The notes under the pieces were generated by a model. The model worked only from the letters and a program-made list of their open reading frames with translations, made no database searches and was not told the origin of the DNA. Position numbers and translations under genes: made by a program. Of a stretch of 64,000 nt of DNA, positions 48,609-57,062 are shown in pieces. The stretch covers positions 1 through 64,000 of the forward strand of contig NZ_BDAU01000006.1 in the NCBI RefSeq assembly GCF_001612615.1, written 5' to 3'. Position 1 is the first letter of the stretch. Each line of letters starts with the position of its first letter. This stretch comes from Nocardia amikacinitolerans NBRC 108937 (GTDB lineage Bacteria > Actinomycetota > Actinomycetes > Mycobacteriales > Mycobacteriaceae).

Positions 48609-49262
48609 ATGATCGCACCGTCCATCCTGTCCGCCGACTTCGCTCATCTCGCGGACGAGGCCCGCCGGGTGGAAGGCTCGGACTGGCTGCACGTCGACGT
48701 GATGGACGCCCATTTCGTGCCGAATCTCACGCTCGGCCTTCCGGTGGTGGAGAGCCTGCTGAAGGCGACCGACATCCCGCTGGACTGCCACCTGATGATC
48801 GAGGATCCGGGCCGCTGGGCCCCGCCGTACGCGGAGGCGGGCGCGCACAACGTCACCTTCCACGCCGAGGCGACCGACGATCCGATCGCCGTGGCTCGCG
48901 ACATCCGCGCGGCGGGCGCGAAGGCCGGCCTCTCGGTGAAGCCGAACACGCCGATCGAGCCGTACCTGGAGATCCTGCGTGAGTTCGACACCCTGCTGGT
49001 GATGAGTGTGGAGCCGGGCTTCGGCGGCCAGTCGTTCATCGCCCACGTGCTGGACAAGGCGCGCACGGTGCGCAGGCTGGTCGACGCCGGTGAGCTGCGG
49101 CTGATCGTCGAGATCGACGGCGGCATCAACGCCGACACCATCGAGCAGGCGGCCGAGGCGGGCATCGACTGCTTCGTCGCGGGCTCCGCGGTCTACAACA
49201 CCGCCGACCCCGGCGCGACGGTGGAGAAGTTGCGGCGGCAGGCGGCCGCCGTCTGGCACTGA
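48609..49262 (+). CDS. rpe: Ribulose-phosphate 3-epimerase
   Basis: 217 residues from ATG at 48609 ([20 protein letters not shown]); a GTG at 48573 would add 12 residues, as in some relatives. Motifs: [44 protein letters not shown] and [12 protein letters not shown] (metal and catalytic Asp). It interconverts ribulose-5-P and xylulose-5-P in the pentose phosphate pathway. Divergent from rsbW-sigF. Confidence 0.97.
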   Translation: MIAPSILSADFAHLADEARRVEGSDWLHVDVMDAHFVPNLTLGLPVVESLLKATDIPLDCHLMIEDPGRWAPPYAEAGAHNVTFHAEATDDPIAVARDIRAAGAKAGLSVKPNTPIEPYLEILREFDTLLVMSVEPGFGGQSFIAHVLDKARTVRRLVDAGELRLIVEIDGGINADTIEQAAEAGIDCFVAGSAVYNTADPGATVEKLRRQAAAVWH

Positions 49263-49268
49263 GCCAGC

Positions 49269-49301
49269 GCGGCACCCGCTGCACGTCGGGGCGAGTGCCG
49301 C
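49269..49301. terminator. Weak hairpin between rpe and the convergent gene
   Basis: A 7-bp stem GCGGCAC/GTGCCGC with a 19-base interior, directly after the rpe stop and before the convergent gene end at 49316. Confidence 0.4.
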
Positions 49302-49315
49302 CAGGTCGAATTCGA

Positions 49316-49786
49316 TTACAAGGCGCGGGTTTTCGGGGCTCCGAGGGTCCGCGTCGCCTCGATGACGACGCTCAGCGGCGGCAGTGTCGTCGCGGACTCG
49401 GGCGGCCGCACCCAGACGCGGTAGCCGGTGCGCTCGTCGTCGGGCGAGGGCAGCACGACCTGGCTTCCGGTGCAGGCGACCGTCGCGTAGAGCCGGAAGA
49501 GTTCGGCCGAGACGGCGACGGTGAGCGAATCGGGCCGGGCTGGGCCGGTGATGAACGTCCAGCGCCTGGCGCGCGGATGGTGGACGACCGGCGCGGCGAT
49601 CTGCGCACGGCCGAGCTCGAGTTGCACCTGTTCGCCGAGATCGGCGGGCATCGTGATGGCGCCGAAATGGGTGCCGATGTGCAGCAGGATGCGGCGTGAC
49701 GTGGGATCGATCAATGCCGGCATGTGGAACTCGCGCCGGTACTGTCCGCAGCGCACTTCCAGTGTCGAATCGAGAAACGTGGTCAC
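49316..49786 (-). CDS. Hypothetical protein, possibly prim-pol-related
   Basis: 156 residues from GTG at 49786. The pattern GTHFGAITMPADLGEQVQLE, ARRWTFITGP, GSQVVLPSPDDERTGYRVWV resembles the diverged N-terminal domain of actinobacterial bifunctional DNA primase/polymerase-like proteins (dhxPaxlG ... PVxxxxxRxWxF ... LPPxxxxxRW). The metal-binding DxD of active prim-pol is not visible. It may be a non-catalytic relative or an unrelated protein with a similar pattern. Confidence 0.6.
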   Translation of the reverse strand: MTTFLDSTLEVRCGQYRREFHMPALIDPTSRRILLHIGTHFGAITMPADLGEQVQLELGRAQIAAPVVHHPRARRWTFITGPARPDSLTVAVSAELFRLYATVACTGSQVVLPSPDDERTGYRVWVRPPESATTLPPLSVVIEATRTLGAPKTRAL

Positions 49787-50383
49787 GCGGCACCCCCATC
49801 TGTATCGAACTCGTGTCGACCCACTGTGTGTTCCGACTTCCTCGTGTGGTTGATTTCCCGGTGTCGAACTCCTCGGGCGCTACCGGCCGGCACGGGCGTC
49901 GGCCCGCTCGAAGACTTCGACGGCGAATTGCACGGAACAGAAGTTGAACGGTAGGAATCAGCTACATAACAATATTGCTTCCACTTTTGCCACCGCGCAA
50001 GAAGTTGGTGTATCCGTGTTGCGAGCTGGGTATCAAGCCGGGTTCGAGGTTACGCCGACGTGTCGAAAACGACCGGTGGATACCCGGAAAATCTGGCTGA
50101 ACAATTGTCGTCGATCAGGAAGCGGGGAAATTCCGGTATGACCGTGCGGAATTGTTTGCGAATAATGTCGGCATAGGGTCGTTCGGACGACCGGAAAAGT
50201 CCGCCGGGATGTTTTCGCGGTGTGTCGCAGAATTGCGGTTTCGGATGCGCGGTGGGGGACCAACCGCGCCGGGGTCGCTACGACCGGGCGTCGTTACGCT
50301 GGGAGGGCGCCGGACGCCGGGAATAGCGGCCGGGGTCACGGCTGTTCCGCAACCGTACGTACACACGCGACAGGGAGTCACGC
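49787..50383. other. Lower-GC spacer upstream of ribE
   Basis: 597 bases without a convincing gene. 49950-50200 is clearly poorer in GC than its surroundings (for instance the stretch TACATAACAATATTGC) and contains an inverted AACAATT (50100-50106) / AATTGTT (50152-50158) pair. I looked for the FMN riboswitch elements usually found before rib genes and saw none. ribD and neighbouring genes found here in mycobacteria are absent. Confidence 0.5.
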
Positions 50384-51007
50384 ATGTTCACAGGCATCGT
50401 CGAGGAGCTGGGCGAGATCGTCGCCACCGAGCAGCTGGCCGACGCCGCGCGCCTCACCATCAGGGGCGAGCTCGTCACCTCCGATGCCGGACACGGCGAT
50501 TCGATCGCCGTCAACGGTGTGTGCCTCACCGTGGTCGAGGTCGTCGACGGCGACTCCTTCACCGTCGACGTCATGCAGGAGACGCTGAACCGCTCCTCGA
50601 TCGGCGGGCTCGGCAAGGGCTCGCGGGTGAATCTGGAACGGGCCGCCGCGCTGAACAGCCGCCTCGGCGGCCACTTGGTGCAGGGCCACGTCGACGGCAC
50701 CGGCACCGTGCTCTCGCGCACCCCCTCGGAGAACTGGGAGGTCGTGCGCATCTCGCTGCCCGACTCGATCGCCCGCTACGTGGTGGAGAAGGGCTCGATC
50801 ACCGTCGACGGCATCTCGCTGACCGTCTCGGGCCTCGGCATCGCCGACGAGCCCGCCGCCGACGGCAACCGCGACTGGTTCGAGGTGTCGCTGATCCCGA
50901 CCACGCTGTCGTTGACGAACCTGGGCGCGGCGACCGTCGGGACCACCGTGAACCTCGAGGTCGACGTCATCGCCAAGTACGTCGAACGCTTGCGGCAGCG
51001 CGGCTGA
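50384..51007 (+). CDS. ribE: Riboflavin synthase
   Basis: 207 residues. The N-terminal MFTGIVEELGEI and two lumazine-binding half-barrels (VNGVCLTVVEV; VDGISLTVSGLG) separated by GGHLVQGHVDGTG are diagnostic. It dismutates two 6,7-dimethyl-8-ribityllumazine molecules into riboflavin and the pyrimidine precursor. The N-terminal MFTG start is fixed in the family. 87 bases separate it from ribBA, containing a small hairpin (51022-51041). Confidence 0.97.
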   Translation: MFTGIVEELGEIVATEQLADAARLTIRGELVTSDAGHGDSIAVNGVCLTVVEVVDGDSFTVDVMQETLNRSSIGGLGKGSRVNLERAAALNSRLGGHLVQGHVDGTGTVLSRTPSENWEVVRISLPDSIARYVVEKGSITVDGISLTVSGLGIADEPAADGNRDWFEVSLIPTTLSLTNLGAATVGTTVNLEVDVIAKYVERLRQRG

Positions 51008-51021
51008 GCCCACGCGTGCGG

Positions 51022-51041
51022 GTGCGCCGCCGGTGGCGCAC
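51022..51041 (+). terminator. Small hairpin between ribE and ribBA
   Basis: GTGCGCC/GGCGCAC stem of 7 bp with a 6-base loop, 14 bases after ribE. It may be a partial terminator or attenuator. Confidence 0.4.
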
Positions 51042-51094
51042 GGGACAGGCCTTACTGTAGTGAGGCACCTAATTCGAGATGGAGCACAGCAGAC

Positions 51095-52335
51095 GTGACC
51101 AGGTTCGACACCATCGAGCGCGCAGTCGCCGACATCGCGGCCGGTAAGGCCGTAGTCGTCGTCGACGACGAGGACCGCGAGAACGAGGGCGACCTCATCT
51201 TCGCCGCGGAAAAGGCCACCCCCGAGTTGGTCGCCTTCATGATCCGCTACACCTCCGGTTACATCTGTGTGCCGCTGACCGGTGACGACTGCGACCGTCT
51301 CGGCCTGCCGCCGATGTACGCGACGAACCAGGACAAGCACGGCACCGCCTACACCGTGTCCGTCGACGCCCGCGAGGGCATCACCACCGGCATCTCGGCC
51401 GCCGACCGCGCCACCACCATGCGCCTGCTCGCCGACGCCGACGCCAAAGCCGACGACCTGACCAGGCCCGGCCACGTGGTGCCGTTGCGCGCCAAGGAAG
51501 GCGGCGTGCTGCGCCGCCCCGGCCACACCGAGGCGGCCGTCGACCTCGCCCGCATGGCGGGCTTGCGTCCCGCAGGCGTCATCTGCGAGATCGTCAGCCA
51601 GAAGGACGAGGGCCACATGGCCCGCACCGAGGAGTTGCGCGTCTTCGCCGACGAACACGAGCTGGCGCTGATCTCCATCGCGGACATGATCGCCTGGCGG
51701 CGCAAGCACGAGAAGCAGGTCGTGCGGGTCGCCGAGGCGCGCATCCCCACCGCGCACGGCAATTTCACGGCCGTCGGCTACCAGAGCATCTACGACGAGG
51801 TCGAGCACGTCGCGCTGGTGCGCGGCGACATCAGCGACGGCGAGGACGTGCTGGTGCGGGTGCACTCGGAATGCCTGACCGGCGACGTGTTCGGTTCGCT
51901 GCGCTGCGACTGCGGCCCGCAGCTGGACGCCGCGCTGGAGATGGTGGACAAGGAGGGTCGCGGCGTCGTGCTGTACATGCGCGGCCACGAGGGCCGTGGC
52001 ATCGGCCTGATGCACAAGTTGCAGGCCTACCAGCTGCAGGACTCCGGACACGACACCGTCGACGCGAACCTGGAACTCGGCCTGCCGGCCGACGCGCGCG
52101 ACTACGGCACCGGCGCGCAGATCCTGGTCGACCTGGGCATCCGCTCCATGCGACTGCTCACCAACAACCCGGCCAAGCGCGTCGGCCTTGACGGCTACGG
52201 CCTGCGCATCACCGAGCGCGTCCCGATGCCGTTGCGCGCCAACGCCGAGAACCTGCGCTACCTGCGCACCAAGCGCGACCGCATGGGCCACGACCTGATC
52301 GGTCTCGACGAACTCGATCTCGGCGAGACGGCGCA

Positions 52336-52339
<4 letters not shown>
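51095..52339 (+). CDS. ribBA: Bifunctional DHBP synthase / GTP cyclohydrolase II
   Basis: 414 residues, GTG start. The N-terminal RibB half has [18 protein letters not shown] and [10 protein letters not shown]. The C-terminal RibA half has the zinc cysteines (about C260, C270, C272) in [17 protein letters not shown] and the [10 protein letters not shown] loop. It supplies both precursors of riboflavin, from ribulose-5-P and GTP; rpe nearby feeds the same pentose pool. The stop codon overlaps a mini-ORF. Confidence 0.97.
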
Positions 52340-52927
<588 letters not shown>

Positions 52928-52929
52928 TC

Positions 52930-53448
52930 ATGCCGGTCGTCCGCATCTGGAGGAGAAACGACGGCGCGCCGTCGGCCGGCGCCGCGGCCGAGGGCGACTG
53001 GGACTTCGAGGTGCGTCCGCGCCGCGCGGTGCTGACCGCGCGGATCGTCGCCGCCGTGATCGTCGCGATGTTCGCGGTGGGCGGCATCTGGTTGCAGAGC
53101 GGCTCGACCGGCGTGAACTTCCGGCTCGCCGACCAGATCGCGATGGTCACCATCGGCGTGCTCATCGCGGGCGGGGTACTGATGCTGACCCGGCCGCGGG
53201 TGCGGGTCGGGCCACGTGGCGTCTCGGTACGCAACATCCTCGGCGACCAGCTGTTCGGCTGGGAACACATTCGCGGCGTGGTCTTCCTGGACAAGAAGTC
53301 CTGGGCGCGACTGGAATTGGTCGACGACGACTACGTGCCGCTGCTCGCGATCCGCTCCAACGACAAGGCGCACGCCGCGCGGGCGATGGATCGGCTGCGC
53401 GAGCTCGGCGCGAAGTACACGGGTGCGGAAGAGTCCGAGCGAGACTGA
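52930..53448 (+). CDS. PH-domain membrane protein of the rib operon
   Basis: 172 residues. Two membrane helices (ARIVAAVIVAMFAVGGIWLQ; IAMVTIGVLIAGGVLMLT) precede a bacterial PH-like domain (RVRVGPRGVSVRNILGDQLF, GWEHIRGVVFLDKKSWARLE). It is the counterpart of the conserved mycobacterial gene just after ribH. Function unknown; its place directly behind ribH suggests co-expression. Interestingly the pyr operon also contains a membrane PH-like gene. Confidence 0.88.
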   Translation: MPVVRIWRRNDGAPSAGAAAEGDWDFEVRPRRAVLTARIVAAVIVAMFAVGGIWLQSGSTGVNFRLADQIAMVTIGVLIAGGVLMLTRPRVRVGPRGVSVRNILGDQLFGWEHIRGVVFLDKKSWARLELVDDDYVPLLAIRSNDKAHAARAMDRLRELGAKYTGAEESERD

Positions 53449-53493
53449 CTTTCGCGACCCGTCCGCCCCCGCAGTGGGCGGTAGTCTCGCGGC

Positions 53494-53860
53494 ATGACGC
53501 CGGGTTCGCACGTCCTCGCCGCCGCTTTCGCCGACGATCCCCTCATGAGCTTGTTCTGGCCGGATCCGGTGCGCCGCCGAAAAGCCTTGCCGCGCTTCTG
53601 AGATTCCCGCATCGCGTCCCGGCACCGGCGCGGCTTGGTCGATCTACCTAGCCGCCATCGGCACCCGGCCCGAGGCGCAGGGGAAGGGATACGCCACCGG
53701 CTTGCTCCAGCAGCGGCTCGGGTCCGACGCGGAGCGCGTGTTTCTGGTCGCGACCCGATTCTCGAACGTGGCGTTCTATGAGCGTTTCGGTTTCGCGCGT
53801 GACGAAGACCTGATCTTGCCGGGCGGTCCGGTGCTGTATCCGATGTGGCTGTCGCGCTGA
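53494..53860 (+). pseudogene. GNAT acetyltransferase remnant
   Basis: The 5' piece (ATG at 53494, HVLAAAFADDPLMSLFWPDP) is the N-terminus of a GNAT protein and stops at 53601. The 3' piece in another frame, IYLAAIGTRPEAQGKGYATG to NVAFYERFGFARDEDL and VLYPMWLSR, contains the acetyl-CoA site (QGKGYA). The middle (about 70 residues) is deleted. Confidence 0.85.
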
Positions 53861-53945
53861 GCGAGCTGCCGAATCCGCCGCTCGAGCACGCCGCGTACGG
53901 CACCGCCGCGGTCGGCGAACCGGACCCGCGCGTCCCAGATCCAGG

Positions 53946-55898
53946 TCAGCGGGTATCGCCGAGGACCGCACCCTCGCGCCGCGGGTCCGCACCACCGATC
54001 AGACCGGTTCCGTCGCGCCGTAGCGCGCTCAACCCGCTGGACTGGGGCGCGACCGATACCTGGTGGCCGAGTTCGCGGAGACGTAGCACGAGCGGGTCGT
54101 GATCGCCGTTGTCGCTCGCGTCGATGGCCGGGTGCTCGCCGCCGACGCCGGTCGTGGGGGTATTGCCAGCGCCGAACGAGACCGCCGAGGTCGCCTGCTG
54201 CGGATCGAGACCCCAGTCCAGCATGCCGACCAGCGTCTTCACCACGAACTGGATGATCACCGAACCGCCCGGCGAACCCGTGACGTGGGTGAGTTCGCCG
54301 CGCGCGCCGTCCGCCCCGCGATCGAACACTAGGGTGGGCGCCATCGAACTCCGCGGGCGCTTACCGGGCTGCACCCGATTCGCCACCGGCGTGCCGTCCG
54401 GGTCCATCGGGTCCGAGGCGAAGTCGGTGAGCTGGTTGTTCAGCACGAAGCCGTCGACGAGATGGAAGGAACCGAACGCCGACTCGACCGTGGTGGTCAT
54501 GGCCGCGGCATTGCCGTACTCGTCCACCACCGAGATGTGACTGGTGCCGTGCTCGGGCGGCTGCGGACCAACGCCCACCGGAACCGGGCCGAAGTCACCC
54601 GGTTTCGCGGTGCCCATGCTGCGACCGGGATCGATCAGCGACGCGCGCTGCTTCAGGTAGTTCTTGTCGATCAGGGTCTGCGCCGAATTACCGGGCAGCG
54701 GAACGAAATCCGTGTCGGCCACGTACTTGTTTCGGTCGGCGTAGGCCAGCCGCTCGGCCTCCGAGATCAGGTGCACCGCTTCGGCTCTCGGCTTGCCGCC
54801 GTTGCGATCGACGGACTCCGGCTTCAGCGCGGCCAGGTCGAAATTCTCCAGGATGCCCAGCGTCGCGGCGACCGTGCTGCCGCCCGAGGAGGGCGCGGGC
54901 ATACCGCAGATCTCGTGCGCGCGATAGCCGCCGCACAGCGCGGTGCGCTTCTTCGGTTGGTAATTCGCCAGGTCCTGGGCGGTGAGCAGGCTCGGGGTGC
55001 GCCCGCCGGACCCCGCGGTGGCGGCCTCGACGATGTCCTCGGCGATGGCGCCGGTGTAGAAGGCGTCCGCGCCCTCGGAGGCGATGGCGCTCAAGGTCTT
55101 CGACATCGCCGGGTTGGTCAATTTGGTGCCCGCAGGCTTCGGCGAACCGTCGGGATTCAGGAAGTACTGTTTCGCGGCCTCGTCCCTGGCCAGATCGCGC
55201 GCCGATTCCGCGATCTGGCCCGCGAGCCGCGGACTGATCGTGAAACCCTCGTCGGCCATCGCCACCGCCGGATCGAACAGCTCACGCCAGCCGGTCTTTC
55301 CGTGCTCACGGTGTGCGAGCTCCAGCATCCGCAGCACGCCGGGCACGCCGATCGAGCGGCCGCTGGCGCGCGCGTTCGGTTGCGGCTCGGTGCGGTCGGT
55401 GTCGCTGATCCAGCGCAGATAGTTCTCGGTGGCCGCGGCGGGCGCGACCTCCCTGCCGTCGTAGGCCTCGACCGCCTTGCTGGCGCCGTCGTAGTACAGC
55501 AGGAACGCGCCGCCGCCGATGCCGGAGGCCTGCGGCTCCACAAGGCCGAGCACCAGCTGCGCGGTGACCAGCGCGTCGGCCGCGGTGCCGCCGTCGCGCA
55601 GTACCCGGCAAGCCGCTTCTGTGGCAAGGGGATTCGCGGTGGAGACCGCGTACGAGCCGGTGCGCACCGCGGTCATCCCGCTGCGATAGCCGGACGCGAT
55701 CTCGGGGTTGGTGCTGAGGTTCTGGGTGGTCGCCGTGCCCGCCGTGGTCGGCGGCGCCGCGACGACCGGCGTGCCGTTGGGGGCGCTGGTGCATTCGGCG
55801 GTGGTCGTCTCCTCGGTGGTGGTACATCCGGTGAGAAGTCCGACCGTGAGCATCGTGGCCGCGGCGGCTCCGCTCCAGATGTGTCGCGCGCGCGTCAT
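53946..55898 (-). CDS. ggt: Gamma-glutamyltranspeptidase (lipoprotein form)
   Basis: 650 residues. A lipobox LLTGC at about 21-25 predicts a membrane-anchored exported lipoprotein. Large-subunit motif SGIGGGAFLLYY; autocatalytic cleavage and nucleophile Thr at about 452 in PEHGTSHISVVDEYGNAAAM; small-subunit RPRSSMAPTLVF and TGSPGGSVIIQFV. It hydrolyses or transfers gamma-glutamyl groups of glutathione-like compounds outside the membrane; in this group, which mainly uses mycothiol, the natural substrate is open. Monocistronic. Confidence 0.95.
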   Translation of the reverse strand: MTRARHIWSGAAAATMLTVGLLTGCTTTEETTTAECTSAPNGTPVVAAPPTTAGTATTQNLSTNPEIASGYRSGMTAVRTGSYAVSTANPLATEAACRVLRDGGTAADALVTAQLVLGLVEPQASGIGGGAFLLYYDGASKAVEAYDGREVAPAAATENYLRWISDTDRTEPQPNARASGRSIGVPGVLRMLELAHREHGKTGWRELFDPAVAMADEGFTISPRLAGQIAESARDLARDEAAKQYFLNPDGSPKPAGTKLTNPAMSKTLSAIASEGADAFYTGAIAEDIVEAATAGSGGRTPSLLTAQDLANYQPKKRTALCGGYRAHEICGMPAPSSGGSTVAATLGILENFDLAALKPESVDRNGGKPRAEAVHLISEAERLAYADRNKYVADTDFVPLPGNSAQTLIDKNYLKQRASLIDPGRSMGTAKPGDFGPVPVGVGPQPPEHGTSHISVVDEYGNAAAMTTTVESAFGSFHLVDGFVLNNQLTDFASDPMDPDGTPVANRVQPGKRPRSSMAPTLVFDRGADGARGELTHVTGSPGGSVIIQFVVKTLVGMLDWGLDPQQATSAVSFGAGNTPTTGVGGEHPAIDASDNGDHDPLVLRLRELGHQVSVAPQSSGLSALRRDGTGLIGGADPRREGAVLGDTR

Positions 55899-55968
55899 GG
55901 CCTGGACTGTAGCCCTCGGGACCGACAGCGGTGCGGCTTTCGGGCGAGGCCGTCAGTTGGCTTGGCGA

Positions 55969-56061
55969 TCAGTCCACCTCGACCGGCTCCGACCAGTCGG
56001 CCACGTCGTAGCAGAAGACGGCCCGCCAGTCGTAGGCGAAGCAGTAGTGGTAGATCACCAT
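55969..56061 (-). CDS. Candidate 30-residue protein between ggt and the HAD gene
   Basis: From ATG at 56061 the frame encodes MVIYHYCFAYDWRAVFCYDV and ends ADWSEPVEVD. All 30 sense codons end in G or C, which is coding-like for this genome; the frame just upstream of the ATG does not show it and reaches an in-frame TAG. The peptide is rich in aromatic residues and has two Cys. No strong ribosome binding site (GGCGGG is nearest). It could be a real small protein or the tail of a lost gene. Confidence 0.45.
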   Translation of the reverse strand: MVIYHYCFAYDWRAVFCYDVADWSEPVEVD

Positions 56062-56170
56062 GCCCGCCAACGGATCCGGTGCCGTCGTGGTCGGCGCTCG
56101 GCAAATCTACAACGCGCGGCCCGCCCGCGCTCGACCGGACCGTTCGCCTCGGCGTCGGTACGCTGGTCGG

Positions 56171-56866
56171 GTGGATATCGAGGCCGTGCTGTTCGACTTC
56201 TCCGGGACGATCTTTCGATTGGAGGAGGACGAGTCGTGGGGCGACGAGCTGGTCGGCGCCGACGGCGCCGATTTCGACGTCGAGGCCAAGGCCGAGATCC
56301 TGCGGCGCATGACGGCGCCGGTCGAACAGTTCATGACCTTCGACGCCGCGGGCCAGCACGCTTGGGACAACAGGGATTTGGACCCGGCGCTGCACCGGCA
56401 CGCGTACCTGGAGGTGCTGCGTTCCTCCGGCGTGCCGACCGAGGAGCAGGCCGAACGGCTCTACGGCAGATTGATCGATCCGCTCGCCTGGACGCCGTAC
56501 CCCGACACCGGACCGGTCCTGGAGTTCCTTGCGGCACAGGGTGTTCCGGTGGGCGTGGTGAGCAATATCGCGTTCGACGTGCGCCCTGCGTTCCGCACCA
56601 GGGGCTGGGACCGACTCGTCGGCGCGGTCGCGCTGTCGTTCGAGGTTGGCGTGATCAAACCCGAGCCGGGGATCTTCCTTGCCGCGTTGAACGAGCTCGG
56701 CGTCGACCCGGCGCGCGCCTTGATGGTCGGCGACAGCGCACACGCCGACGGCGGCGCGACCGCGCTGGGCTCCCGCTTCGCGCTCGTGGACCCGCTGCCC
56801 ACCGCGGATCGGCCCGACGCGCTCGTCGACGCCTTGAGGGCGCACGGACTGGCCGTCCCGAGGTGA
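56171..56866 (+). CDS. HAD-superfamily hydrolase-like protein
   Basis: 231 residues from GTG at 56171 (VDIEAVLFDFSGTIF). Motif I is DFSGT: the nucleophile Asp9 is present, but the usual second Asp is Ser. Motif II is in GVVSNIAFD, motif III Lys in VIKPEPGIF, and motif IV in LMVGDSAHADGGA. The altered motif I argues against a standard phosphatase, since that Asp is the general acid. It may be a dehalogenase- or phosphonatase-like enzyme. It is 196 bases upstream of uvrC. Confidence 0.87.
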   Translation: MDIEAVLFDFSGTIFRLEEDESWGDELVGADGADFDVEAKAEILRRMTAPVEQFMTFDAAGQHAWDNRDLDPALHRHAYLEVLRSSGVPTEEQAERLYGRLIDPLAWTPYPDTGPVLEFLAAQGVPVGVVSNIAFDVRPAFRTRGWDRLVGAVALSFEVGVIKPEPGIFLAALNELGVDPARALMVGDSAHADGGATALGSRFALVDPLPTADRPDALVDALRAHGLAVPR

Positions 56867-57062
56867 GTGTCTCTCCTCGCCGCAGGACCGACTGAAAGCC
56901 CGGCCCCCTCGGTACGCACCTGCGTCGCCGCCGCCCGGCCCGGCGCATGCCGTGGACGGACACCAACCCGTCGGCTCTCCTCGATAGGCGGCTGCCTCGC
57001 CTGCGCTCGGCCCGGCGCGGCTGCGGACGGACTGTGTCCGACAGTGTCGATAGGCTGTTCGA

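Noticed and set aside
49944..50141. 65-codon frame in the low-GC spacer
   Set aside because: It lacks a ribosome binding site and third-position GC preference; the region reads as non-coding.
49787..50383. FMN riboswitch upstream of ribE
   Set aside because: I could not find the conserved RFN elements (AGGGTGAAATTC, GATTTGGTG-like) in this spacer.
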